From Spartobacteria bacterium (lineage in GTDB: Bacteria > Verrucomicrobiota > Verrucomicrobiia > Chthoniobacterales > Chthoniobacteraceae), in NCBI GenBank assembly GCA_021324825.1, contig JAJPII010000010.1:62001-126000 (forward strand): 64,000 nucleotides of DNA. The letters are read 5' to 3'. How positions within the stretch are numbered: the stretch's first letter is position 1; every line of letters begins with the position of its first letter. The notes beneath the pieces are model-generated. The model was given only the letters and a program-made list of their open reading frames with translations, did not search any database and had not been told where the DNA came from. The position numbers and the translations under genes were made by a program. Below are positions 8,404-17,169 of this stretch, piece after piece.

Positions 8404-8925
8404 GGTGTCCTTTGTGGAGGCGGCCGTGTCAGCCGCCTGTTCGTTGGTTAACGGCATGACGCCGATGTTGGGTTCGTTGGTGAGGCCGACGGATTTCAAA
8501 CGCATCGGCCTGTAGGCTCCGCTCCTGCCGGGAATGGGCTCCGCGCTCCAGGTGGGAGAGATATACTTGTATTCCTCGTTCGCGACGAGATCGCGGCCCC
8601 GCGCGTTCCACGCCGCGCGCAACCGGAGTGCGCCGGGCGCGGCCTCTATTTCGCGTATCCACGCCTTGGCGGATTTATCCTTGTAGGTTTGCCCGTGCTC
8701 GGGGTGATCGGGATGGCCTACATACACGGGCAGCCCCACAAAGCGTCTGTTTTGTTTCTGCTCGCGGAAATGCGCGACGATCGCGTCCGCGGATTCGCGG
8801 TCGAGCACTTGCATGCCCGCTTTGTGGTCGTGATTTCCGAACGGGATTTCAATCCAGTCCGGCGGCGTTTTCGAGCCGTCGACCTGGTTGCTTAGTTCGA
8901 TTGCTTTTCCGATGAGGTCGATCAT
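7894..8925 (-). CDS. Mu gpI-like prohead protease with C-terminal scaffold region
   Basis: A 343-residue protein of the Mu-like prophage I family. The N-terminal protease half has family features: IPFGNHDHKAGMQVLDRESA, FVGLPVYVGHPDHP (about residues 60-75), and the segment EYKYISPTWSAEPIPG. The C-terminal half (from about residue 175) is a charged coiled-coil region typical of the scaffold. The ATG at 8925 overlaps the TGA of the portal gene. It cleaves capsid proteins during head assembly in known relatives. A diverged REP-like repeat lies exactly in the linker between the two halves. A nested scaffold start is annotated separately. Confidence 0.85.
   Translation of the reverse strand: MIDLIGKAIELSNQVDGSKTPPDWIEIPFGNHDHKAGMQVLDRESADAIVAHFREQKQNRRFVGLPVYVGHPDHPEHGQTYKDKSAKAWIREIEAAPGALRLRAAWNARGRDLVANEEYKYISPTWSAEPIPGRSGAYRPMRLKSVGLTNEPNIGVMPLTNEQAADTAASTKDTMKTLPPWLTKLLGLADDATEEQVKEKLAEVMKRLGEPELENEKNARAAVETAFAEERKARVELLVSNAISQGRVTLAEKEKTLAELCNAGDEFAARAAELASKPPVFKTGAAHTANLGQRKESSDAATAVLTLVNARMDQNREDYDTAFARVRKDRPELFANMKQPAKA
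8411..8440. repeat. REP-like half-palindrome inside the phage protease gene
   Basis: These 30 bp match the left arm of the intergenic palindrome at 24505-24534 at 25 of 30 positions. They encode the Ala/Thr-rich linker between the protease and scaffold halves and end at the Shine-Dalgarno of the nested start. Confidence 0.5.
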
Positions 8926-10142
8926 TTTAAGGGTGCGGTTAGCAGTTTGTCGCCCGGGACGGGCGCGGAGTATCCGAAGCGGTTCAGCGCGTCCGCCACG
9001 GAGACGGGCAGGCCGAACGGAATGAGAGCGGCCAGGACCTGGAGATCGAAGCTTCTGTCCTCCCGTTCCCTGGTTTTGACCCTGACACGCGCCAGCGGCT
9101 TGACGCCCGCGCCGAAGGTGAATGCGATGACCCGCCTGTCGATCTGGATGTTGAGCGTCTCGCTCAACAGCGCGGCGCGGTCCTCGTCCAGCGCGTCGGT
9201 CTCGTCGGCCTGCAAGCTCGCGCCCTGGCCCTGGCCCGCGCCGCGGTGGCTTTGCGTGCCGAGGTCGGCGCCGCGCCAGAGGATGGTGATCGCCCTGTCC
9301 ATCCTGTCGATGATCGGTTCGAACGGGGTCGATCCCTGCCCGCTCTCGGCCTTGACGAGTTCGATGCTGTCCGTGGCGTTGCATACCGCCGCGAAGTCGT
9401 TCGCGAATGTCGCGACCGCCGTCTTCATCGCGTTCCACTGGTCGCTGCCTTGCGAAGCCGTGGTTCTGCCCAGTATGCCGGGAAAGCCGAATTTCTCCGA
9501 GTAGTTCAGCCAATCCTTCAGCGGAAGGTGCTTGAACATATAGGCGACCGAGCAGGCTTCGTCGATGCCGTCGCCGACGGTCACCAGCCATTCGTCCGGG
9601 TTCATGGGAACGCCCATGTAGTCGAAGTCCTGCGTCAGGAACCGGAGGCGGCCCGTGAGGTTTTCGAAGAACCAGCAGGGCGCGGCGCGGAACTCGGCGG
9701 TGAGGCCGCTCTCGCCGGGCTGCCAGCAGATTTCGTGGACGCTGTATTTGCGCCCGATTGCATGGGCCATCGTCCTGACAAGCAGAGAGAAGCCGCCCAC
9801 GCGGTTTTCGTCATACGCGTCGGTGACGGTCAGGTTGTTGTAGAAGTATTCGAGCGCCTCCTTGTGCCGCCGCGCCTCGGCGCCTTCGCCGGCCACGACT
9901 TCGAAGCCGTAACGCGAAAGCGCGTTTTTCGCTTTCGCGGAGACGCTGGCGAGCCGGTCGTCGCGCCGCTCCATCGCCTCCCAGGTCCGCATGATGGGCG
10001 AGAGATAGCCGCGCGCGAACTGGTCAAGCTGAACGGCCAGCAATTCCGGGGTCAGGACGCGGATCGGGTTGAACCGCTGCCGCAGCGAAAGTTCTACACG
10101 CCCGGGAGTTATCTTAGCGCTGTTGGAAGTAGCTGGTAACAT
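8922..10142 (-). CDS. Phage portal protein, Mu gp29-like (DUF935)
   Basis: A 406-residue portal protein, the entry vertex for DNA packaging. Recognisable DUF935 features include the RFNPIRVLTPELLA start region, the stretch GRKYSVHEICWQP (about residues 130-142), FGFPGILGRTTA (about 220-230), and the RAITILWRGADLGTQSHRG segment with the Gly/Gln-rich loop typical of the family. The gene is the first of the module; its ATG follows a 7-bp-stem hairpin and lies 28 bp past the aroB stop. Terminase would be expected upstream but is missing. Confidence 0.85.
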   Translation of the reverse strand: MLPATSNSAKITPGRVELSLRQRFNPIRVLTPELLAVQLDQFARGYLSPIMRTWEAMERRDDRLASVSAKAKNALSRYGFEVVAGEGAEARRHKEALEYFYNNLTVTDAYDENRVGGFSLLVRTMAHAIGRKYSVHEICWQPGESGLTAEFRAAPCWFFENLTGRLRFLTQDFDYMGVPMNPDEWLVTVGDGIDEACSVAYMFKHLPLKDWLNYSEKFGFPGILGRTTASQGSDQWNAMKTAVATFANDFAAVCNATDSIELVKAESGQGSTPFEPIIDRMDRAITILWRGADLGTQSHRGAGQGQGASLQADETDALDEDRAALLSETLNIQIDRRVIAFTFGAGVKPLARVRVKTREREDRSFDLQVLAALIPFGLPVSVADALNRFGYSAPVPGDKLLTAPLK

Positions 10143-10162
10143 GTGCGAGCTAATCCTCGCAC
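10143..10162. repeat. Inverted repeat at the aroB/portal junction
   Basis: A perfect 7-bp inverted repeat (GTGCGAG and CTCGCAC, 6-nt loop) touches the portal start codon. On the minus strand it includes the only GAGG in reach of that ATG, so folding could hide the ribosome site. There is no T-run, so a rho-independent terminator is not indicated. It could also be a trace of the insertion junction. Confidence 0.4.
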
Positions 10163-10170
10163 GACTGTTA

Positions 10171-11313
10171 CTAGGAGCCTAAGCCCCCATTGCCTCCATT
10201 GGCTCCATTGCGGAAAATCGATAAAACTGCCTCCGAAATGACGCTCGTCTCCACGTTTCGGACGGATTTCCAGGCGCCAATCCCCGTTGGCAACACGAAA
10301 AGATTGCCGCCTTCGCGGAATTTCTTGTCGTGCTTCATGCTTTCGATCAGACGCTCGAAGGAAATTCCCTCGGCGGACCGGGGAAGACCCGCCCGCCGGA
10401 TCAACGAACGGATTCGACCCGCGGAGGATTGATCCAGCGCCCCCAGGCTGAGCGCTATGTGATTCGCCGCGAGCATGCCGATGGAAATCGCTTCCCCGTG
10501 CGTCATCCGGAAATCGGCGGCCATCTCGAGCGCGTGGCCGATGGTGTGGCCGTAGTTCAGCACGTTGCGCTTGCCCTTGTCGTCCAGTTCGTCTTCTTCC
10601 ACCACGCGGGCTTTGATGCGATAGCAGTCGCTCACGACGCGGCGGAGAACGGGCGCATCCAGGGCCAGGAGTTTTTCGATGTTGGTTTCGAGGTATTCAA
10701 AAAGGGCGGCGTCGCACACCGCGCCGTATTTGATGACTTCGGCGACGCCGGAACGGATGTCGCGGGGCGGGAGCGTCTCGAGCAAGGCGAGATCGGCGAA
10801 TACCAGCTTCGGCTGATAGATCCGCCCGATGATGTTCTTGACGGTTTTTGAATTTACGCCGGTCTTGCCGCCGACTCCGCAATCGACGCACCCCAGCAAT
10901 GTCGTCGGGACCTGGACATACGGCGCGCCGCCTCGCATGAACGTCGCGGCGACAAAGCCGCCCATGTCGCCCACCACTCCGCCCCCGAGGTTCACGATGG
11001 CGGGCGCGGAACTGGATTGCGGAAAGTCGCGGACGACGGCTTCGCAGCAATTCGAGTATTCGGCGAGGTTCTTGTTTTCCTCGCCGTCGGGGATGTCGTG
11101 GCGGCAAATCCTTTGGAAACCGGCGGCGGCGAGGGATTTCTCCAGCGGCTCGTAATAGAGGGCGCCGATGCGCGGGCTGGTGAAGACCATGACGTTCCGG
11201 GCGACGACGCGGGCCGCCAGGAGTTCGCCGAAACGGTCGAGCCAGCCGTGGCCTACCAGGATGTCGTGCGAACGGTTCTCGAGATGGACCGTGATGGTCT
11301 CATGGTCGATCAT
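10171..11313 (-). CDS. aroB: 3-dehydroquinate synthase
   Basis: Converts DAHP to 3-dehydroquinate in the shikimate pathway (cytosol, NAD and Zn/Co dependent). It has 380 residues. Visible motifs are the NAD-binding GGGVVGD (110-116), the substrate segment KTGVN (150-154), AEVIKYG (about 191-197), the metal ligand region NYGHTIGHA (253-261) and THGEA (271-275). The enzyme body ends around residue 367; the last residues (a Gly/Asn-rich tail) come from a short CCATTG-type repeat and are not part of the family. It is the last housekeeping gene of the run from rlmI-like to aroB, and clpX ends 11 bp upstream. The portal gene follows 28 bp downstream. Confidence 0.95.
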   Translation of the reverse strand: MIDHETITVHLENRSHDILVGHGWLDRFGELLAARVVARNVMVFTSPRIGALYYEPLEKSLAAAGFQRICRHDIPDGEENKNLAEYSNCCEAVVRDFPQSSSAPAIVNLGGGVVGDMGGFVAATFMRGGAPYVQVPTTLLGCVDCGVGGKTGVNSKTVKNIIGRIYQPKLVFADLALLETLPPRDIRSGVAEVIKYGAVCDAALFEYLETNIEKLLALDAPVLRRVVSDCYRIKARVVEEDELDDKGKRNVLNYGHTIGHALEMAADFRMTHGEAISIGMLAANHIALSLGALDQSSAGRIRSLIRRAGLPRSAEGISFERLIESMKHDKKFREGGNLFVLPTGIGAWKSVRNVETSVISEAVLSIFRNGANGGNGGLGS

Positions 11314-11324
11314 TGCCCGGCCCT

Positions 11325-12605
11325 TTACGCCGCGTCCTTGTCCTGCTTCTTGCGGATGATCGGGGTCTTCTTGCCGTCCACCACCGCGCGGTTCACCGTG
11401 ATGTCCGCGATGTCTTCCCGGCTCGGGATTTCATACATGATGTCGAGCATGATCTTCTCCAGCATCGAGCGCAAGGCGCGCGCGCCCGTCCCTTTTTTTA
11501 CCGCCTGGGAAGCGAGGGCGCGCAGGGCGTCGCGGGTGACGGTGAGGTTGACGCCTTCCATCGCGAGCAGCTTGGTGTACTGCTTGATCATCGCGTTCTT
11601 GGTGTCGGTGAGGATCATCATCAACTCTTCCTCGGTGAGCGCGTCGAGCGCGGTGACGACGGGAAGGCGGCCGATGAATTCGGGAATCATGCCGAAGCTG
11701 AGAAGGTCTTCCGGCTCGGTGTGGCGCATGGCTTCGCGCCCGAGGATTTCTTCCGCGTGGGAGTCGGCGGTGGAGAAACCGAGCGTGCGCCGCCCGACGC
11801 GCTTCTGGACGATCTTGTCCAGGCCGACGAACGCGCCGCCGCAGATGAAGAGGATTTTCTCGGTGTTGATCTGGATGTATTCCTGGTGGGGGTGCTTGCG
11901 TCCGCCCTGCGGCGGGACGTTGCAGGTGCTCCCTTCCAGGATTTTCAGGAGGGCCTGTTGCACGCCTTCGCCGGAGACGTCGCGCGTGATGCTGACGTTG
12001 TCCGTCTTGCGGCCGATCTTGTCGATCTCGTCTATATAGACGATGCCGATCTCGGCGCGTTTGACATCGTAATCCGCGTTCTGGAGGAGGCGCAGGATGA
12101 TGTTCTCGACGTCTTCGCCGACGTAGCCGGCCTCGGTGAGGGTGGTGGCGTCGGCGATGCAGAAGGGAACGTCAAGAATGCGGGCGAGCGTTTTGGCGAG
12201 GAGCGTCTTGCCGGAACCGGTGGGGCCGATGAGGAGGATGTTGCTCTTCTCGATCTCCACGTCGGCGAGCGGGTCCATCGGCAGCGCCGCGCCCGTGGCG
12301 GCCGGGGCCGTGGTTTGCGAGATGCGCTTGTAGTGGTTGTGGACGGCGACGGCCAGCGTGCGTTTCGCGCGTTCCTGGCCGATGACGTATTGATCCAGCT
12401 GGCGGCGGATTTCGACCGGCTTCGGCACGCGCAGCGCGGAAGATTGGCGGCGCGCGTCGTCGCTGAGTTCCTTGTCGAGGATGCCTTTGCAGACGTTGAT
12501 GCAACTGTCGCAGATATAGACGCCGGGCCCGGCTATCAGTTTGCGCACCTCGGCGTGGCTCTTGCCGCAGAAGGAGCACATGGTGAGGTTTGAGGGGCGG
12601 GCCAT
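11325..12605 (-). CDS. clpX: ATP-dependent Clp protease ATPase subunit ClpX
   Basis: A 426-residue AAA+ unfoldase that feeds substrates to ClpP. The N-terminal zinc domain has Cys10, Cys13, Cys32 and Cys35. Walker A GPTGSGKT lies at 127-134, the pore loop GYVG at about 160-163, and Walker B VYIDEID at 189-195. The ClpP-docking tripeptide is LGF (275-277) in place of the usual IGF. Length and domain order are normal. It lies 4 bp after clpP on the same strand, the common tig-clpP-clpX order. Confidence 0.97.
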   Translation of the reverse strand: MARPSNLTMCSFCGKSHAEVRKLIAGPGVYICDSCINVCKGILDKELSDDARRQSSALRVPKPVEIRRQLDQYVIGQERAKRTLAVAVHNHYKRISQTTAPAATGAALPMDPLADVEIEKSNILLIGPTGSGKTLLAKTLARILDVPFCIADATTLTEAGYVGEDVENIILRLLQNADYDVKRAEIGIVYIDEIDKIGRKTDNVSITRDVSGEGVQQALLKILEGSTCNVPPQGGRKHPHQEYIQINTEKILFICGGAFVGLDKIVQKRVGRRTLGFSTADSHAEEILGREAMRHTEPEDLLSFGMIPEFIGRLPVVTALDALTEEELMMILTDTKNAMIKQYTKLLAMEGVNLTVTRDALRALASQAVKKGTGARALRSMLEKIMLDIMYEIPSREDIADITVNRAVVDGKKTPIIRKKQDKDAA

Positions 12606-12609
12606 GTTT

Positions 12610-13305
12610 TTATTCGGCGGTTTTGGCTTCTTCCAGTTCGGGTTTGGCTTCGACCTTCAGCCCCCTGCGCGAGGCGACGACTTCATCCACCAGGCCATAT
12701 TCCCTGGCTTCGGCGGCGGTCATGTAATAGTCGCGGTCGGAATCGAACTTGACCTGTTCCTCTTCCTTGCCCGTGTGGTGGGAGATGATCCGGATGAGGC
12801 GTTTCTTGAGTTTGAACATGTATTCCACCTGGCGTTCCACATCACTAGCAGCACCTTGGGCGCCACCGGACACCTGGTGGATCATGATATCGGAATTGGG
12901 GAGGGCGTACCGCTTGCCTTTTGTGCCCGCGCAGAGGAGCACCGCGCCCATGCTGGCGGCCATGCCGAGGCAGTAGGTCGTGACGTCGCAGGTGACGAAC
13001 TGCATGGTGTCGTAGATGGCGAGGCCCGCCGTGACCGAACCGCCGGGGGAGTTGATGTAAAGGTTGATGTCCTTCTTCGGGTCTTCCATCTGGAGGAAGA
13101 GCAACTGGGCGATGACGAGGTTTGCGATGTGGTCGTCGATGGCCGTGCCGATGAAGATGATCCTGTCCTTGAGCAGGCGCGAATAGATGTCGTAGCTGCG
13201 CTCGCCGCGCCCGGTCTGCTCGATGACCATCGGGACGAGGACGGAACGCGGGCCTTCGCGGCCTTCGCGGCCTTGGCGGTCTTGGCGGCCTTCGGGTGAA
13301 ATCAT
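12610..13305 (-). CDS. clpP: ATP-dependent Clp protease proteolytic subunit
   Basis: The serine peptidase chamber of ClpXP, 231 residues. The catalytic triad is Ser118 (GMAASMG), His143 (IMIHQ) and Asp192 (DSDRD); spacing matches E. coli ClpP. The conserved mature N-terminus [10 protein letters not shown] starts near residue 22. The preceding Arg/Gly/Gln-rich leader is encoded by a 9-bp tandem repeat and stands where E. coli has its 14-residue propeptide. The ATG at 13305 overlaps the tig stop (ATGA), favouring this long start over an internal one. clpX follows 4 bp later. Confidence 0.95.
   Translation of the reverse strand: MISPEGRQDRQGREGREGPRSVLVPMVIEQTGRGERSYDIYSRLLKDRIIFIGTAIDDHIANLVIAQLLFLQMEDPKKDINLYINSPGGSVTAGLAIYDTMQFVTCDVTTYCLGMAASMGAVLLCAGTKGKRYALPNSDIMIHQVSGGAQGAASDVERQVEYMFKLKKRLIRIISHHTGKEEEQVKFDSDRDYYMTAAEAREYGLVDEVVASRRGLKVEAKPELEEAKTAE
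13252..13296. repeat. 9-bp tandem repeat in the clpP leader
   Basis: About five degenerate units of GGCCTTCGC/GGCCTTGGC (plus strand) lie in tandem at the 5' end of clpP and encode its Arg/Gln/Gly-rich leader. The unit length keeps the reading frame, so copy-number change would lengthen or shorten the leader by three residues. Confidence 0.8.
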
Positions 13306-14642
13306 AAATCAGTAGGGGATTTTCCGGGCTGGGAGTCGGGTTGGACAGTAGCACCTGAGGTTAGGAAATCAAGAACCTTGGCGTTCAATATCTCTTCCTC
13401 GACGCGCCCGAGACCGTTGTGGTTCTCCAGTTCGCGCCAGAGTTTTTCCGTCGTCATGCCGGAGCGCCGGGCGAGGAGGGCCATGTGCCGGTCGAACTCT
13501 TCCTTGCCGACGGCGATCTTTTCCTGCTCGGCGATCCGGTTCAGGATGAAGCCGCCCTTCAGCTTGTCGCGGGCGCTCCGCGTGGCGGCCGCAAGGAGTT
13601 CCTCCTGGCTCTCGCGGAGGGTTTCGTCCGGCACGCCGCGCGATTGGTTCTCGCGCACCAGGTCGGCCAGGGTGCGCCGGGTTTCCCCGCGCACCATGTC
13701 GGGAGGCAGTTCGCACTCCACCTTTTCCAGCAGGGCGCTCATGATCTGCGCCCGCTTGTCATCCTCGATCTCGCTGAGTTTCTCGCTTTCGATCCGCTTG
13801 CGCACGTCGGCGCGGAACGCATCCACGCCTCCGCCTGAAGGGAGAAAACGGGCGACGAATTCCTCGTTCAACTCGGGAAGGACTTTCTCCTTCACCCCGC
13901 GCACGGCGACTTCGTAGTCGATCTTCATTCCGGCGAGTTCCTTTATGGGGAAGTCCGCGGGCAGATCGATCTGGAAGGAGCGTGTGTCGCCCACTTTGGC
14001 GCCGAGCAGTTTTTCGCAGAAGCCGGGCAGGAAGGCGTCGGGACTCATCCTCAACCAGAAGTTCTCGCCCTCGGAGAGATGCCTGCCCCTCTTGGGAAGG
14101 GTCTCCGCGGCGGGCTTTCCGTCGATCTTCCCGTCGAAGTCGATGACTGCGAAGAGGTCTGTCTTCAATTCGCCGTCCGGGATGTCGTTGAAGCTCGCGA
14201 AGCGGTCGCGCAGATTTTCGATGAAGCCGCTGACCTGCTCGTCGGACACGTCCGCGGGCATCGGTTTGAGCGGGATGTTCTTGTAATCCGGCAACTCGAA
14301 TTCCGGCGCGGTGATGAGGGTGGCGGTGAACCGCATCGACTTGTCTTCGCCGATCTCGAAGTCTTCCACGTCGGAGACGGAAAGCACCTTGAGTTTTTTG
14401 GACGAGATGGCTTCGCGGCAGCTTTCCGAGAGGAGTTTTTTCTTAACCTCCTCGCGGATCTGCTTCTGGAATTTCTTTTCGACGATGCCGCGCGGCGCCT
14501 TGCCGGGACGGTACCCGGGGATGCGCGCGTGGCGGCCATAGTCGCCCGCGATCTCCTCCCACGTCTTGGAGACGCGATCGGGCGGCACCTCGACGCGGAG
14601 GGTGGTCATGCAGTTTGGCAGGTTTTCTACTTCGACATTCAT
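13302..14642 (-). CDS. tig: Trigger factor
   Basis: A ribosome-associated chaperone, 446 residues. The N-terminal ribosome-binding domain carries the signature around [16 protein letters not shown] (about 43-58). A PPIase-like middle domain (about 155-245) and a long helical C-terminal domain follow. The C-terminus ends in a short Gln/Ser/Pro-rich tail. It is the first gene of tig-clpP-clpX; its TGA overlaps the clpP ATG by 4 bp. The M16 peptidase gene ends 27 bp upstream. Confidence 0.93.
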   Translation of the reverse strand: MNVEVENLPNCMTTLRVEVPPDRVSKTWEEIAGDYGRHARIPGYRPGKAPRGIVEKKFQKQIREEVKKKLLSESCREAISSKKLKVLSVSDVEDFEIGEDKSMRFTATLITAPEFELPDYKNIPLKPMPADVSDEQVSGFIENLRDRFASFNDIPDGELKTDLFAVIDFDGKIDGKPAAETLPKRGRHLSEGENFWLRMSPDAFLPGFCEKLLGAKVGDTRSFQIDLPADFPIKELAGMKIDYEVAVRGVKEKVLPELNEEFVARFLPSGGGVDAFRADVRKRIESEKLSEIEDDKRAQIMSALLEKVECELPPDMVRGETRRTLADLVRENQSRGVPDETLRESQEELLAAATRSARDKLKGGFILNRIAEQEKIAVGKEEFDRHMALLARRSGMTTEKLWRELENHNGLGRVEEEILNAKVLDFLTSGATVQPDSQPGKSPTDL

Positions 14643-14669
14643 TTGCGGTTCTTTCCGGCGGCGGCTTTT

Positions 14670-15938
14670 TTAATTGAGCCAGCCTTTTATCTGATCCCTG
14701 TCCTTCACCGGGCCGACGACGGCAACGCCGAGTTTCGCGCGGTTCAGGCAGAAGCAGGCGACGTTGCGGATGTCGTCCGGGGTGACGGCCCTCACTTTGC
14801 TTTCAATCTCGGCGGGATCAAGGATTTTACGATACCCGAGGATCGATTCCCCCAGCCACATCATGTGATTGGAAGTGCTCTCCAGGCCCATCAGCGTCTG
14901 GCCCACGGTGTAATCCTTCGCCTTTTGCAGTTCGCGCAGGGTCGTCCTTTTCTCGCACAGGTTCTTGAGTTCGCGCAGGATGACTTTGATGGCCAGCTCC
15001 AACTTCGCGGTGTCCAGCCCGGCGTAGATGTTGATCATCCCGGCGTCGGCGAGCGTGACCATCCCGCTCTGCACGGAGTAACAGAAGCCATAGCGCTCCC
15101 GCAGCGTCTGGAAAAGCCGGGAACTCATGTTTTCTCCCAGGATGACGCTGAGGAGTTTCAAGGCGAACCGGCGGTCATCCGAGCGGCCCAGGCCGTAGAA
15201 GCCCATCGCGAGGTGCGTTTGCTCGGTTTCCTGGGTCGCGAGGGAGACCTTTGTTTCGCCTTCGCTGGCGGAGCACGGGTGGAAGCGCGGGGCCTTGCCG
15301 CGCCCGAGGTCGTCCAGCCAGCCGCGGAAAAGGGCGACGACCTTCTCGTGCGGAACATCGCCGGCCACGGTGACGACCGTGGTGCGGCCATTGTAGTGGT
15401 CTTTCATGAACCGCATGAGCTGCGGGCGGCGGAAGGTCCCGATGGTTTCCACCGTGCCGGTAAGGGGCCTGCCAAGGGGATGTTCGGGCCACATGGTTTC
15501 GGAGAGGAGTTCCTGGGCGTGCTGGGCGGGGTGGTCGCGATACATGAGTATCTCCTCGCGGATGACCTCCCGCTCGCGCTCGATCTCCTCCGCGGCGAAG
15601 CGCGAGTTCAGATACATGTCGCACAGGACGTCGCACATGCCTTCGAGATGCCGCCCCGCCGCTTTCGCGTAGAAACAGGTGTGGTCCTCCGTCGTGAAGG
15701 CGTTCAGGTAACCGCCCACGCCCTCGATGGCTTCGATGATCTGGCGGGCCGTGCGCTTTTCCGTGCCCTTGAACAGGAGATGCTCGAGGAAATGCGAGAT
15801 GCCGCTCGTCTTGCGGGACTCGTAACGGCCGCCGATGCCGGCCCAGATGCCGGCGCTGACGCTCTGCATGTGCGGCATCTCCACGGAGGCGATGCGGATG
15901 CCGTTGCGGAGGGTGGTGAGGCGATATTTGTAATCCAT
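14670..15938 (-). CDS. M16 family zinc peptidase (pitrilysin-type)
   Basis: A 422-residue single-copy M16 metallopeptidase. The inverted zinc motif HFLEH is at residues 49-53, and the R/Y-pair region (RERYGFCYSVQS, about 290) typical of the C-terminal M16 half is present. There is no signal peptide, so it is probably cytosolic, like YmxG/PqqL-type bacterial members. It starts directly at the ispD stop (TAG-ATG, no gap) and precedes tig by 27 bp. The substrate is unknown; the setting beside the trigger factor and ClpXP suggests protein quality control. Confidence 0.9.
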   Translation of the reverse strand: MDYKYRLTTLRNGIRIASVEMPHMQSVSAGIWAGIGGRYESRKTSGISHFLEHLLFKGTEKRTARQIIEAIEGVGGYLNAFTTEDHTCFYAKAAGRHLEGMCDVLCDMYLNSRFAAEEIEREREVIREEILMYRDHPAQHAQELLSETMWPEHPLGRPLTGTVETIGTFRRPQLMRFMKDHYNGRTTVVTVAGDVPHEKVVALFRGWLDDLGRGKAPRFHPCSASEGETKVSLATQETEQTHLAMGFYGLGRSDDRRFALKLLSVILGENMSSRLFQTLRERYGFCYSVQSGMVTLADAGMINIYAGLDTAKLELAIKVILRELKNLCEKRTTLRELQKAKDYTVGQTLMGLESTSNHMMWLGESILGYRKILDPAEIESKVRAVTPDDIRNVACFCLNRAKLGVAVVGPVKDRDQIKGWLN

Positions 15939-16637
15939 CTAGCGGGGTTTTCCTGGCTTGTTCCCGCCGGGCGCCAGGACGTGCTCGGCCATTTCGAGGT
16001 CTTTGGGGAAGGTTATCTTAAAATTCCAATCGTCATTGCGCAACAGGGCGATCTTCCTGCCCAGCCGTTGCACGGCGGAGACTTCATCCGTGACGGGTTC
16101 GCGGTTCGCGATGACCGCGGCATAAGCCTCCCGGATGAGGGCGCCGCCGAATATCTGCGGCGTCTGCATCGCCCACAACCCCGCGCGCTCCACGCTGTCG
16201 GAAACGAAGCCCTCCGGCGAGGCGCGCTTGATCGTGTCCGGTATCGGCGCCGCGCAACAGGCCGCGCCGTGCTCCCGGGCCAGCTTCAGGCATTTGCGGA
16301 TGAGGGCCGGCGTGACAAGGGGCCGCGCGCCATCGTGGATGGCGATGTAGCCCGTCTTTGCCTTGACCGCGCAAAGGCCGTTCCAGACCGAGAGATGCCG
16401 TTCCGCGCCGCCGGGGACGATCTGGCGCACCTTGGCGAAGTTCCCGGCCTCGACCAGCCGGCGCATGGCCGGCATGCGATCCTGGCGCGCGACGAGGATG
16501 ATCTCCCCGACCTGCGGCGACTTCTCGAAGGCGGCTATGGAATGGGCCAGCACGCTTTTGCCCGCGAGTTTGGCAAAGAGTTTGTCGCGCCCCATCCGCC
16601 GGCTGCTGCCCGCGGCGACGATGATTGCTGTAAGCAC
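15939..16637 (-). CDS. ispD: 2-C-methyl-D-erythritol 4-phosphate cytidylyltransferase
   Basis: Third step of the MEP isoprenoid pathway: CTP plus MEP to CDP-ME. It has 232 residues, starting at a GTG. The nucleotide-binding start reads IIVAAGSSRRMGRDK (5-19), followed by HDGARPLV (about 101-108) and the TDEVSAVQ motif (about 183-190). It has a short basic Gly/Pro tail. It is followed without gap by the M16 peptidase. No ispF was seen fused or nearby. Confidence 0.93.
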   Translation of the reverse strand: MLTAIIVAAGSSRRMGRDKLFAKLAGKSVLAHSIAAFEKSPQVGEIILVARQDRMPAMRRLVEAGNFAKVRQIVPGGAERHLSVWNGLCAVKAKTGYIAIHDGARPLVTPALIRKCLKLAREHGAACCAAPIPDTIKRASPEGFVSDSVERAGLWAMQTPQIFGGALIREAYAAVIANREPVTDEVSAVQRLGRKIALLRNDDWNFKITFPKDLEMAEHVLAPGGNKPGKPR

Positions 16638-16661
16638 AAAAAAGGAACAACGGGCCGGCTG

Positions 16662-17114
16662 CTAAGGCAGAGCTTTTTTTATTTCCTCGCTGAGTGTCTT
16701 GCCGTCGGCCCTGCCGGCCGCTTTCTCCTGGGCCAGCTTCATGACCGCGCCGAACTGCGCCTTGGAAGTCGCCCCGGCCTGGGCGATCGCTTCCTTAACC
16801 AACGCCGCCACTTCCTCCGCCGAGAGGCCTTTTGGGAGATACGCTTCGAGGTAAACGGCCTCCGCTTTTTCCTTGGCAGCCAGTTCCGGGCGATTCCCCT
16901 TCTCGAAGCCTTCGATGGCGTCCTGGCGCTGCTTCACTTGCTTGCGGACGACGCCCGCGGCCTCCTGGTCATCGAGTTTGCCCTCCGCCCCGTGCTTCTC
17001 GATGGCCGCGTACTTCAGCGCGGATTTCAACATGCGAAGCACGCCGAGCTTTTCGGCCTGCCGCGTCTTCATGGCGTCTTTCAGGTCCTCGTCGACCCGA
17101 TCCTGTAAAGTCAT
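16662..17114 (-). CDS. GatB/YqeY domain protein
   Basis: A 150-residue, helical GatB/YqeY-type protein related to the tRNA-binding tail of the amidotransferase subunit GatB. Family features are LGVLRMLKSALKY and the KQRQDAIEGFEKGNR segment, followed by YLPKGLSAEEV. The ATG at 17114 gives the usual family length; a TTG at 17147 would add 11 residues. It lies between rlmI-like and ispD in the minus-strand run. The cellular role is not settled in the family; an effect on tRNA or ribosome function is likely. Confidence 0.85.
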   Translation of the reverse strand: MTLQDRVDEDLKDAMKTRQAEKLGVLRMLKSALKYAAIEKHGAEGKLDDQEAAGVVRKQVKQRQDAIEGFEKGNRPELAAKEKAEAVYLEAYLPKGLSAEEVAALVKEAIAQAGATSKAQFGAVMKLAQEKAAGRADGKTLSEEIKKALP

Positions 17115-17169
17115 CCCAGAGATTACCAAGGGAAGTCCTTTCGGCAAATGGTTTCAGCCGTGCGGTCGT

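Larger units (their letters stand above)
1..10142 (-). mobile_element. Mu/B3-like virion structural module (prophage remnant or domesticated particle cluster), left end outside window
   Basis: A block of head and tail genes, all on the minus strand and mostly joined by 4-bp ATGA or GTGA overlaps. The order is portal (DUF935), protease/scaffold (Mu gpI type), decoration-like protein, major capsid protein, gp36-like, terminator-like, tube-like, appendage and hub-like genes. There is no sheath gene, which fits a siphovirus of the transposable B3/D3112 type better than Mu itself. In Mu-like phages the terminase genes immediately precede the portal; here aroB is in that place, 28 bp away. No integrase/transposase, repressor, lysis gene or tape measure is visible, though the left end is cut off by the window. 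Base composition is close to that of the host genes. Confidence 0.85.

Noticed and set aside
1-10142. Tailocin (R- or F-type pyocin-like) interpretation
   Set aside because: Portal, protease/scaffold and capsid genes are present, so the particle would have a head.
14079-17108. A plus-strand open frame of about 1000 codons
   Set aside because: It lies antisense to tig, the M16 peptidase, ispD and the YqeY-like gene, all clearly real. Its composition (His, Asp, Arg, Val rich) is that of a complement-frame shadow in GC-rich DNA.
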